Positions 1-8,023 of a DNA stretch of 8,023 bases are shown piece after piece. The notes beneath the pieces were generated by a model. The model was not told the origin of the DNA. It did not search any database and worked only from the letters and a program-made list of their open reading frames with translations. Source of the DNA: Hyphomicrobiales bacterium (GTDB lineage: Bacteria > Pseudomonadota > Alphaproteobacteria > Rhizobiales > Xanthobacteraceae); contig JAFKKQ010000066.1 of the NCBI GenBank assembly GCA_017304505.1, positions 1 through 8,023 of the forward strand, given 5' to 3'. Within the stretch, counting starts at the first letter, position 1, and every line of letters starts with the position of its first letter. The translations under genes and the position numbers were made by a program.

Positions 1-571
1 CCGAGGGCTTGAGGTTCGCCGCGATATCGACCACCTGCCCGTCGTAGAAATAAAGCCCCGACACCGCCCAGTTGGAGCGCGGCTTGGCCGGTTTCTCCTG
101 AATCGAAAGCGCATGTCCGGCCCGGTCGAACTCGACCACGCCGTAACGCTCCGGATCCTCGACATAATAGGCAAAGACCGTTGCCCCCTGTTGCCGGCGC
201 AACGCCGCCGTCAGCAATTGCGGCAAGCCGTGGCCGTAAAAGATGTTGTCGCCCAGCACGAGTGCCGAGGATCCACCGCGCACGAAGTCCGCGCCGATGA
301 GATAGGCTTGAGCCAGACCGCCGGGGCTCGGCTGCGCGGCGTAGGAGAATGACATGCCCCACCGTGCCCCATCGCCCAGCAGCCGCTGAAACTGCGGCAG
401 GTCGTGCGGCGTCGAGATGACCAGAATGTCCTTGATGCCGGCGAGCATCAAAACACTCAACGGATAGTAGATCATCGGCTTGTCGTAGATCGGCATCAGC
501 TGCTTCGACGTCACCAGCGTCAACGGGTACAATCTGGTGCCGCTGCCGCCGGCGAGAATAATGCCCTTCAA
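1..571 (-). CDS. rfbA: Glucose-1-phosphate thymidylyltransferase, N-terminal 190 codons (partial)
   Basis: RfbA/RmlA joins glucose-1-phosphate and dTTP to give dTDP-glucose, the first step of dTDP-L-rhamnose synthesis in the cytoplasm. The visible part covers about two thirds of the usual ~290 residues; the C-terminus lies beyond the left edge. It opens with the nucleotidyltransferase signature GGSGTRLYP (residues 8-16) and has [15 protein letters not shown] (23-37), [10 protein letters not shown] (80-89), the metal/nucleotide-binding LGDN (106-109), an EKP (159-161) and SGLYFYD (171-177). The start must be TTG at 569-571: it gives the canonical M-K-G-I-I-L-A N-terminus, no ATG or GTG fits, and AAAGGGGG sits 5 bases upstream. 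It is the last visible gene of the rfbB-rfbD-rfbA cluster, 168 bases after rfbD. Identification is near certain. Confidence 0.96.
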   Translation of the reverse strand, partial: MKGIILAGGSGTRLYPLTLVTSKQLMPIYDKPMIYYPLSVLMLAGIKDILVISTPHDLPQFQRLLGDGARWGMSFSYAAQPSPGGLAQAYLIGADFVRGGSSALVLGDNIFYGHGLPQLLTAALRRQQGATVFAYYVEDPERYGVVEFDRAGHALSIQEKPAKPRSNWAVSGLYFYDGQVVDIAANLKPS

Positions 572-576
572 AATAT

Positions 577-584
577 CCCCCTTT
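577..584 (-). promoter_or_regulatory. Ribosome binding site of rfbA
   Basis: AAAGGGGG on the minus strand, 5 bases before the TTG codon at 569-571. It matters because it supports the rare TTG start, which also aligns with the family N-terminus. Confidence 0.7.
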
Positions 585-739
585 GATCCACGCCCACTGT
601 CGCACCGCCGGGTTTTGGGCGCGGCCGGACTCGGCGGATATCATACGCCCCGCCCGCGGCGATCGCGAACGTGTTTCCCGCGTACCTCGCTGCTTGTCTC
701 GCTCTGCACGGAGCCAACCGCCGACGGTATGCCTTTAAG

Positions 740-1633
740 TCAAAACGCCCCTTCAGCCAAAAGGCGTCTGACACAGGTCCGCAAGGAGTCTCGCCAGGCG
801 GGGAGTCGCACGCCATAAGCCGCCAGTATCTTGTCGCCGTTCAGGCGGGAGTTCGCCGGCCGCTGCGCGGGAGTCGGATAAGCGGATGACGGGATCGGGA
901 TGACGCGGGCACTCGGTCCGCCAACCGCGCGGGATTCGGCAAAAACCGCGTCCGCAAATTCCGCCCAGGTGGCTTCGCCGCTTCCGACCAAGTGGAAGAC
1001 TCCCCGTAATGCCGACGCTTTCGGCCGCTCAATCATCTGGCGCGCCACGGCGATAATGCCGTCGGCCATGTCCAGGGCGCTTGTCGGTGAACCACGCTGG
1101 TCGGCGACGACGGAGACCTCCGCGCGCTGCGCCGCGAGCGATAGCATCGTGCGGATAAAATTCTTGCCGAACGGGCTGTAGACCCATGCCGTGCGCAGCA
1201 CCGCATGGTCCGGTTGAGCCGCGGCAACGGCTTTCTCGCCCGCGAGCTTGCTTCGCCCGTAAGCCGTGGTGGGATTCGCGGCATCGTTCTCGACATACGG
1301 ACGATCGAGCAACCCATCGAATACATAGTCCGTCGAAAGATGGATGATCGGGGCCTTCAAATTGGCCGCGGCCAACGCGACCGCGCCCGCGCCTGCGCCG
1401 TTGATCGCCAGCGCACGTTCGGATTCGCTTTCCGCCAGATCCACCGCCGTAAAAGCAGCCGCATTGACAATGACACCCGGCGCAAGCGCGGCCAGCGCGG
1501 TGTGGATCGATTCCGGCCGGGCGAGATCGATATCGGGGCGTGCCACCGGCAGGACCTCGACGCCGGCCGCGCCTCCCCGCTCTCGCAGCGAGCGGGCAAT
1601 CTGGCCTTGACCCCCGGTGACGACAATCCTCAT
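740..1633 (-). CDS. rfbD: dTDP-4-dehydrorhamnose reductase
   Basis: RfbD/RmlD reduces dTDP-4-keto-L-rhamnose to dTDP-L-rhamnose using NAD(P)H, the last step of the pathway. The protein is 297 residues, the normal family length. It is a short-chain dehydrogenase-type Rossmann protein: GGQGQIA nucleotide-binding loop (residues 7-13), NAAAFTAVDLAE (57-68), STDYVFDG (100-107), catalytic Tyr125 and Lys129 in YGRSK, RTAWVYSPFGKNF (147-159) and DQRGSPTSA (178-186). The frame is open further upstream to 1669, but starting at 1633 gives the canonical M-R-I-V-V-T-G-G. That ATG overlaps by one base the stop of a frame in the upstream rfbC remnant (TGATG), as expected if the two genes were once translationally coupled. 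A purine-rich GAGCGG upstream is a modest ribosome binding site. Confidence 0.96.
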   Translation of the reverse strand: MRIVVTGGQGQIARSLRERGGAAGVEVLPVARPDIDLARPESIHTALAALAPGVIVNAAAFTAVDLAESESERALAINGAGAGAVALAAANLKAPIIHLSTDYVFDGLLDRPYVENDAANPTTAYGRSKLAGEKAVAAAQPDHAVLRTAWVYSPFGKNFIRTMLSLAAQRAEVSVVADQRGSPTSALDMADGIIAVARQMIERPKASALRGVFHLVGSGEATWAEFADAVFAESRAVGGPSARVIPIPSSAYPTPAQRPANSRLNGDKILAAYGVRLPAWRDSLRTCVRRLLAEGAF

Positions 1634-1643
1634 CAGCCGCCGC

Positions 1644-1769
1644 TCAAAACAGCGTTGCAACATTCGCACGGCGAACGCTGCGGATCCGCATCAAAAGAAT
1701 GACCTTCGCCGGATCGGCCGGACAGCCGATGGTGAGCGCCGGGTCGTTCCAGGCCGTCCCAATCGTCGG
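1644..1769 (-). pseudogene. rfbC: C-terminal remnant of dTDP-4-dehydrorhamnose 3,5-epimerase
   Basis: The 171 bases between rfbB and rfbD lie exactly where rfbC is found in rfbBCDA-type clusters. In the frame 1644-1769 they encode WNDPALTIGCPADPAKVIL (codons 1695-1751), which matches from memory the conserved RmlC tail (Gly-x-Ala-Trp-Asn-Asp-Pro-Ala-Leu-x-Ile-x-x-Pro, then V-I-L-S). An in-frame stop at 1770-1772 immediately precedes it, and the roughly 150 residues containing the cupin core and active site are absent. After codon 1695 a one-base shift leads into a frame reading D-A-D-P-Q, typical of what follows V-I-L-S. That frame ends at 1633-1635, overlapping the rfbD start. I infer a large 5' deletion, with the breakpoint near 1770-1804, plus a one-base deletion near 1692-1694. 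No functional epimerase can be made from this scrap. Confidence 0.72.
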
Positions 1770-1804
1770 TCAGCATGGGTTTTATCTGTTGCGGCTGTGC
1801 CCGG

Positions 1805-2860
1805 TCAGACGGCGACACCAAGCCGCTCGCCGCGATAAACGCCGGATTGAACACGCTCCCACCACGCCCGGTTGGCGAGATACCATTTGACGGTCTCCCT
1901 GAGACCGCTTTCAAAATCGTAGCGCGGTTTCCAGCCGAGGCATCGCTCGATCTTCGAAGCATCGATGGCATAACGCGCATCGTGACCGGGACGATCCGTC
2001 ACGAATGTGATGAGTTTCGCGCGGCGGCCGATCGCCGGTTCAGGCGCCAGTTCGTCGGTCAGCGCACAAATCGTTTGCACCACGGCCAGGTTCGTCCGCT
2101 CGCTGCGGCCGCCGATGTTGTAGCTCTCGCCGCTTTCTCCCGCCTCCGACACCAGCAGCAGCGCCTCGGCGTGATCCTCGACGTGAAGCCAGTCGCGAAC
2201 GTTGGAGCCGGTGCCATACACCGGAAGCGGCCGCCCTTGCAGCGCGTTGATGATCGCGAGCGGGATCAGCTTTTCCGGGAAATGATAAGGCCCGTAATTG
2301 TTCGAGCAGTTGGTCATCACCACCGGCAAGCCATAGGTGTGGTGCCAGGCGCGCACGAGGTGATCCGATCCGGCCTTGGACGCCGAATAGGGCGAGTTCG
2401 GCTGATAAGGCGAGTCCTCGCGAAACAGCCCCTCGGCCGGCAACGAGCCAAACACCTCGTCGGTGGAGATATGCTGGAAGCGGAAGGCGCGCTTGCGAGC
2501 TTCCGTCAAGCCTCGCCAATATTCCAGCGCAGCCTGCAGCAGGGCGAACGTCCCCACCACATTGGTCTGGATGAACTCCGCAGGGCCGTCGATGGATCGG
2601 TCGACGTGGCTCTCCGCGGCCAGGTGCATAATCACGTCGGGGGCGAATTCCGACACCACGCGCCGCATCTTCGCGATGTCGGCGACATCCGCCTTCACGA
2701 AAGCATATCGCGGGCTGGACGCGACGGCGGCGAGCGATTCAAGATTTCCGGCGTAGGTGAGCTTATCGACAACCAGCACCTCGTGAGGGGTTGCCTGAAT
2801 CAGCCGGCGAACCACCGCCGAGCCGATAAATCCCGCCCCTCCCGTCACGAGATACTTCAC
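1805..2860 (-). CDS. rfbB: dTDP-glucose 4,6-dehydratase
   Basis: RfbB/RmlB converts dTDP-glucose to dTDP-4-keto-6-deoxy-glucose with a bound NAD+, the second step towards dTDP-rhamnose. The protein is 351 residues, as usual for the family. Visible are the Rossmann loop GGAGFIGS (residues 7-14), [10 protein letters not shown] (81-90), the catalytic TDE (133-135) in STDEVFG, Tyr158 and Lys162 of [20 protein letters not shown] (187-201), [15 protein letters not shown] (216-230) and [12 protein letters not shown] (289-300). The open frame extends to 2965, but the GTG at 2858-2860 yields the standard V-K-Y-L-V-T-G-G start and has AAGGAC 5 bases upstream (2866-2871), so I chose it. It is the promoter-proximal gene of the rhamnose cluster and is divergent from the GT2 gene. 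Confidence 0.97.
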   Translation of the reverse strand: MKYLVTGGAGFIGSAVVRRLIQATPHEVLVVDKLTYAGNLESLAAVASSPRYAFVKADVADIAKMRRVVSEFAPDVIMHLAAESHVDRSIDGPAEFIQTNVVGTFALLQAALEYWRGLTEARKRAFRFQHISTDEVFGSLPAEGLFREDSPYQPNSPYSASKAGSDHLVRAWHHTYGLPVVMTNCSNNYGPYHFPEKLIPLAIINALQGRPLPVYGTGSNVRDWLHVEDHAEALLLVSEAGESGESYNIGGRSERTNLAVVQTICALTDELAPEPAIGRRAKLITFVTDRPGHDARYAIDASKIERCLGWKPRYDFESGLRETVKWYLANRAWWERVQSGVYRGERLGVAV

Positions 2861-2911
2861 CGAACGTCCTTTTGTCGCTGAACTGTAGAGGCTAAGCCCT
2901 TCTAAAATCGA

Positions 2912-2940
2912 AGTATAATATTGTTGGCAAAACGTCGCAA
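2912..2940 (-). promoter_or_regulatory. Candidate sigma-70-type promoter for rfbB and the rhamnose cluster
   Basis: On the minus strand, TTGCGA (2935-2940) is separated by 17 bases from TATACT (2912-2917), matching 4/6 and 5/6 of the consensus -35 and -10. A start of transcription near 2905 would give a leader of about 45 bases before the GTG of rfbB. The region is clearly AT-richer than its surroundings. This is a sequence match only. Confidence 0.5.
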
Positions 2941-3106
2941 TAACGCACTTCCTCCTCACCCGCACCGTGTTGCGGTTTTAGTAAATTCAGGTCAGAGGAT
3001 GGCTGGGCGGACCAAGGGAAAACACGCCGGGACGGATCGACGCAATGGCGCAAACGGCGGGGACCGCAGAGGATTTTTCACAAGGCCCTCGCCCTGGGGC
3101 GGATGA

Positions 3107-4039
3107 ATGATGGCGCCTCAATCCGCAACCACGACGATCCTGATGGCGACCTTCAACGGCGCGCGCTTTATCGAACAGCAGTTGCAGTCGCTGGCCGATC
3201 AGCAGTGGAACGACATCGACCTCCTGGTGAGCGACGATGGCTCGCAGGACGGCACGCTGGACATCTTGAAACGGTGGCAGGCCCGCTGGAGCAAAGGACG
3301 GTTCGAAGTCGTCGGGGGACCGCAGCAGGGCTTCGCCGAGAACTTCCGCAGCCTGCTCCTGCGGGCCAACGCCGACGCGGCCTATACGGCGTGTTGCGAC
3401 CAGGACGACATCTGGCGCCCCGACAAGATATCGGCCGCCGCGGCCGCGCTGGCGGCTGAGCACCACCGTCCCGCGCTCTATTGCTCGCGAACGGAATACG
3501 TCGGCGAGGACGGAACGCATCTCGGATATTCGCCGCTATTCCAGCGGCAACCCTCCTTTCGCAACGCCCTCGTCCAAAGCATGGGCGGCGGAAACACCAT
3601 CGTCTTGAACAAGCCGGCGCTTGCGCTCATGGCCGAAAGCGTGCGCCGCACGGGCTTCGTCAGTCACGATTGGTGGTCGTATCTCATGGTGGCGGGCGCC
3701 GGCGGCCACGTGGTCTACGATCCGCTGCCGCATATCGCTTATCGTCAACACGGATCGAACCTGGTCGGCGAGAACACCAGCATCGGGGCAAGGCTCGAAC
3801 GGTTGAGGCGGATGTTTCGAGGGGGCTTTGCCGAATGGAGCGCCCGCAACATCGCAGGGCTGAGCTCGTGCGCCGACCTGCTCACGCCGGAGAACCGCGC
3901 GCTCGTCGCAAGCTTCGCCGAAGCACGGAAATCATCCCCGGTCGGGCGCGTCCGCGCGATCATGCGATCGGGATTTTATCGTCAGACCCTGGTTGGAAAT
4001 ATCGGGCTTCTGGTGCAAGCCGCGACCGGACGTCTTTAG
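3107..4039 (+). CDS. GT2-family glycosyltransferase (DQDDIW class, possibly rhamnosyltransferase)
   Basis: This 310-residue protein is a GT-A fold family 2 glycosyltransferase, expected to act at the cytoplasmic face of the membrane and move a sugar from a nucleotide donor to a growing surface glycan. It shows the N-terminal strand ILMATFNGARFIEQQLQSL (residues 11-29), DDGS (43-46) for nucleotide binding, DQDDIW (98-103) holding the metal-binding DxD equivalent, GGGNTIVLNK (160-169), SHDWW (186-190) with the likely catalytic Asp188, and YRQHGSNLVG (212-221). The DQDDIW/YRQHGSN pattern is shared with several rhamnosyl- and other O-antigen transferases; donor and acceptor cannot be told from sequence. 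There is no obvious membrane segment. A TGA directly precedes the first ATG in frame. ATG occurs at both 3107 and 3110, with GGGGCGG at 3096-3102, so 3110 is an equally good start. Its placement beside dTDP-rhamnose genes suggests a rhamnose donor (inference). Confidence 0.9.
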   Translation: MMAPQSATTTILMATFNGARFIEQQLQSLADQQWNDIDLLVSDDGSQDGTLDILKRWQARWSKGRFEVVGGPQQGFAENFRSLLLRANADAAYTACCDQDDIWRPDKISAAAAALAAEHHRPALYCSRTEYVGEDGTHLGYSPLFQRQPSFRNALVQSMGGGNTIVLNKPALALMAESVRRTGFVSHDWWSYLMVAGAGGHVVYDPLPHIAYRQHGSNLVGENTSIGARLERLRRMFRGGFAEWSARNIAGLSSCADLLTPENRALVASFAEARKSSPVGRVRAIMRSGFYRQTLVGNIGLLVQAATGRL

Positions 4040-4123
4040 CGCGTCGTCACTCGATGCGGCGACGCTAACGCCCGAGGGACCCGCGCCGATACGCCGGCCC
4101 CCACGCAAGCAAAAGAGCGAGGC

Positions 4124-4465
4124 TTACGCCGCCGGTGCGCTGTCCTTCACCGGCAGGCCCTTGTCCTTCATCAGCGACTGCAACTCGCCGGCCTGGAACA
4201 TCTCGCGGATGATGTCGCAGCCGCCGACGAACTCGCCCTTGACGTAGAGTTGCGGAATGGTCGGCCAGTTGGAGTAGGTCTTGATGCCCTGACGCAGTTC
4301 GTCGTTCTCGAGAACGTTGAGCCCTTTGTAGGGCACGCCGAGATAGTCGAGAATCTGCACCACCTGTCCGGAAAAGCCGCACATCGGAAACTGCGGGGTG
4401 CCCTTCATGAACAGCACCACGTCGTTGCTCTTCACTTCGTTGGCAATGAATTGGTCGATGGCCAT
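4124..4465 (-). CDS. grxD: Monothiol glutaredoxin, Grx4/Grx5 type
   Basis: A 113-residue single-domain glutaredoxin with the monothiol active site CGFS (residues 29-32). It is preceded by [13 protein letters not shown], and [19 protein letters not shown] (67-85) holds the cis-Pro glutathione-binding loop and the GG-C-D motif. Proteins of this class bind a bridging [2Fe-2S] cluster with glutathione as a homodimer, or with a BolA-family partner as a heterodimer, and serve in iron-sulfur cluster delivery and iron sensing. Length and motifs are fully normal. The start ATG at 4463-4465 has AAAAGGA 8 bases upstream. It lies 76 bases after the BolA-like gene on the same strand, which supports a shared function. 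It converges with the GT2 gene. Confidence 0.96.
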   Translation of the reverse strand: MAIDQFIANEVKSNDVVLFMKGTPQFPMCGFSGQVVQILDYLGVPYKGLNVLENDELRQGIKTYSNWPTIPQLYVKGEFVGGCDIIREMFQAGELQSLMKDKGLPVKDSAPAA

Positions 4466-4484
4466 GACGTTGTCCTTTTCGCGG

Positions 4485-4514
4485 TCTTTACGCGCACAGG
4501 TTGTTTTGTGTCAA
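4485..4514 (-). promoter_or_regulatory. Candidate internal promoter for grxD
   Basis: On the minus strand there is a perfect -35 TTGACA (4509-4514), 18 bases, then a weak -10-like TAAAGA (4485-4490, 3/6). It lies within the 76-base gap after the BolA-like gene, just upstream of the grxD ribosome binding site. If used, it would let grxD be transcribed apart from purL. The poor -10 keeps confidence low. Confidence 0.3.
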
Positions 4515-4541
4515 ACCTAACGCGATTGTCGTAACCTGAAA

Positions 4542-4778
4542 CTACCCCTCGGGCACCCCGGTCTGCAAGGCAAGCGCGTGCAGTTCACCCCCCATTTGGG
4601 TCCTCAAGGCATCGTAAACAAGCTGATGCTGCTGCACCCGCGATTTGCCGCGGAACGATTCCGCGATCACGGTTGCGGCATAGTGGTCGCCATCGCCGGC
4701 GAGGTCGCGGATCGTGACCTCGGCGTCGGGGATGCCGGCCTTGATCAGCCGTTCGATATCGTTGGCATTCATCGGCAT
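4542..4778 (-). CDS. BolA-family protein (IbaG-like), [2Fe-2S] partner of monothiol glutaredoxin
   Basis: A 78-residue BolA/IbaG-family protein, the normal size for this single-domain family. It has DGDHYAATVIAESFRGKSRV (residues 29-48): His32 sits in the variable loop where members carry a Cys or His ligand. FRGKSRVQQHQLVYDAL is the helix-turn signature, and His67 in ELHALAL fits the conserved C-terminal histidine that helps ligate a shared [2Fe-2S] cluster with a CGFS glutaredoxin. Such a glutaredoxin is encoded next door. The frame is open to 4847 inside purL. I chose ATG 4776-4778 because GGAGG (4788-4792) lies 9 bases upstream; ATG 4770-4772 is possible but 15 bases away. Only 32 bases separate it from the purL stop, so the two are probably co-transcribed. 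The exact subtype name is uncertain. Confidence 0.92.
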   Translation of the reverse strand: MPMNANDIERLIKAGIPDAEVTIRDLAGDGDHYAATVIAESFRGKSRVQQHQLVYDALRTQMGGELHALALQTGVPEG

Positions 4779-4810
4779 GGCGCGCGGCCTCCGTGCCGCA
4801 AAACATCCGC

Positions 4811-7024
<2,214 letters not shown>

Positions 7025-7160
7025 GGCCGATATGTAACGTGGGCGGCGGCCAATTTCACGCTCCGTGAGCCGGCATCCACCCTATTATTCGAGACAAACA
7101 GATCATCCGGGCAGCTTGAAGGCGGCATGGGGCTCCCGGCGCAGGCGGGCGCGCCGCGGC

Positions 7161-7769
7161 TCAAGCTCGGCGCTCGAACACGGCGCCATAGTGATACGGA
7201 GAAACATCGACCCGTTTACGAAATTTGAGGCCGGACGGCTCGACGCTGGCGACTGTCTGCTCGGGCGTCATCCGCAACCGGGTTTCAGGCCCTCGCGGCT
7301 CTCCCAGCACGATCGTTTCCTCGCGCGGCCGGGCGTGCCAACTCACGATCGCGAACAGGCCGCCGGGCTTCAAAGCATCATGGACCGCCCGCGCGAGACG
7401 TGACTTGTCGGGAACGCCGTGGAAGGCATTGCCGAGAAACACATGATCGACCGGAGCGCCGACGACCTTCGCCACGTCGTAGGCGTCGGCCTCCACGAAT
7501 GTGCAGCTCGGCGCGCCGCCGCGTGCGGCCAGCCGGACCTTCGCCGCCTCCAGCATCGCAACGTCGATGTCGACGACGACCACGCGGCGGGCCATCGTGG
7601 CGATCGGAAGCGTAAACCAGCCATCGCCCGAGCAGAGGTCAACGACGTCCATTCCGGCGGCCACACCGACATCCCGCAGCACTTTTGCGGGGTCCGGCCA
7701 CAACGCTTCCCACCAGCCAGGATCGGGCATCCCCGTGCCTTCAAAAAACCCGGCCGGTCTCTCCGTCAC
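7161..7769 (-). CDS. Class I SAM-dependent methyltransferase, substrate unknown
   Basis: A 202-residue Rossmann-type methyltransferase that should transfer a methyl group from S-adenosylmethionine; the substrate is not evident. Motif I is VDLCSGDGWFT (residues 43-53), binding SAM. Acidic motif II is VVVVDID (63-69), motif III EADAYD (93-98), and the post-core strand LKPGGLFAIVSWH (133-145) is typical of the Methyltransf_11/25 type. The tail PYHYGAVFER is characteristic of a close subgroup I cannot name. The N-terminal WWEALWPDP (19-27) is aromatic-rich and may shape the active site. The start is GTG at 7767-7769 with GAGAGGG upstream; an internal Met14 is less likely. It is 27 bases downstream of the partial gene at the right edge and 136 bases upstream of purL, so it probably belongs with the former. 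It is soluble, with no signal peptide or membrane segment. Confidence 0.88.
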   Translation of the reverse strand: MTERPAGFFEGTGMPDPGWWEALWPDPAKVLRDVGVAAGMDVVDLCSGDGWFTLPIATMARRVVVVDIDVAMLEAAKVRLAARGGAPSCTFVEADAYDVAKVVGAPVDHVFLGNAFHGVPDKSRLARAVHDALKPGGLFAIVSWHARPREETIVLGEPRGPETRLRMTPEQTVASVEPSGLKFRKRVDVSPYHYGAVFERRA

Positions 7770-7796
7770 GCGCTGTGCCCTCTCGAATCGGATTTT

Positions 7797-8023
7797 TTAT
7801 TTATCGCGGCCGAGGAAGAACACGCCGGCGTAGATCTTGCGGCGTGCACTCTCCGGCAGCCGGGCGATGGACCGATAGAGCTTTTCGACCATCAGGCACG
7901 GCTTACCGGGCTCGTTGCCGCCCAGGGTGAGAAACGCGCCGCTGCGCACGTCCTCGAATTTCATCCCGTCGGTGGCCAGGCTCGCCTGGAACGCGCCCAT
8001 CTCATCGGCTGTCAGAGGCTCAA
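7797..8023 (-). CDS. Unrecognised small protein, C-terminal part (partial at right edge)
   Basis: I do not recognise this protein. The frame ends with TAA at 7797-7799 and stays open to the window edge, so at least 75 residues are visible. An ATG at 7998-8000 would give a 67-residue protein, but the codons before it (E-P-L-T-A-D-E) read like natural coding sequence, so the true start is probably outside. The visible part has a central stretch ending in GGNEPGKPCLMVEKLYRSIARLPESARRKIYAGVFFLGRDK, mostly hydrophilic with one basic helix-like segment and no membrane span. It lies 27 bases upstream of the methyltransferase on the same strand, suggesting one transcript. Codon composition is like that of its neighbours. 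Confidence 0.6.
   Translation of the reverse strand, partial: EPLTADEMGAFQASLATDGMKFEDVRSGAFLTLGGNEPGKPCLMVEKLYRSIARLPESARRKIYAGVFFLGRDK

Noticed and set aside
1633..1980. 115-codon minus-strand open frame spanning the end of rfbB and the gap before rfbD
   Set aside because: Most of it is out-of-frame rfbB. Only its last ~20 codons are of interest, as the shifted end of the rfbC remnant.
1775..2881. 368-codon open frame on the plus strand, antisense to rfbB
   Set aside because: Covers rfbB, which has all its catalytic motifs; the antisense product has low-complexity Arg/His composition and no recognisable family.
2960..2980. Small hairpin CCGCA/TGCGG followed by TTTTA, like an intrinsic terminator
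   Set aside because: Only 5 base pairs and a short T-run, located between two divergent genes where no transcript is expected to end.
2987..3520. 177-codon minus-strand open frame overlapping the start of the GT2 gene
   Set aside because: Antisense shadow of a gene with clear GT2 motifs; no motif of its own.
4041..4065. Inverted repeat GCGTCG/CGACGC between the convergent GT2 and grxD genes
   Set aside because: The position suits a terminator, but the stem is 6 bp with a 13-base loop and no T-run on either strand; too weak to call.

Overview
The window reads as chromosome from a GC-rich alphaproteobacterium, most likely Hyphomicrobiales (Bradyrhizobium/Rhodopseudomonas-like). This is inferred from base composition, from the short-type PurL followed by a BolA-family gene and a monothiol glutaredoxin, and from the flavour of the proteins. 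No tRNA, rRNA, CRISPR array, insertion sequence or prophage gene is visible.

Region 1 (1-2860, all minus strand) is a dTDP-rhamnose (nucleotide sugar) cluster transcribed in the order rfbB, [rfbC remnant], rfbD, rfbA. RfbA, which runs off the left edge, activates glucose-1-phosphate. RfbB dehydrates dTDP-glucose and RfbD makes the final reduction. The 3,5-epimerase gene rfbC, expected between rfbB and rfbD, is reduced to a short C-terminal coding scrap (about 1644-1769). The epimerase must therefore come from elsewhere, or the pathway end product differs.

Region 2 (2861-4039) is a 246-bp AT-richer divergent intergenic region followed by a plus-strand GT2 glycosyltransferase of the DQDDIW class, probably a sugar transferase (possibly rhamnosyl) for a surface polysaccharide. 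A good sigma-70-like promoter for rfbB lies in the intergenic region.

Region 3 (4124-7024, minus strand) is a housekeeping block: purL (purine synthesis), a BolA/IbaG-like gene and grxD (monothiol glutaredoxin). The last two products are expected to work together on [2Fe-2S] cluster handling. The GT2 gene and grxD converge across about 84 bp.

Region 4 (7161-8023, minus strand) holds a class I SAM-dependent methyltransferase and, just upstream of it, the C-terminal part of an unrecognised small protein that runs off the right edge.

All intergenic gaps are under 300 bases. I see no convincing novel defence or mobile system. The most interesting item is the decayed rfbC inside an otherwise intact rhamnose cluster.
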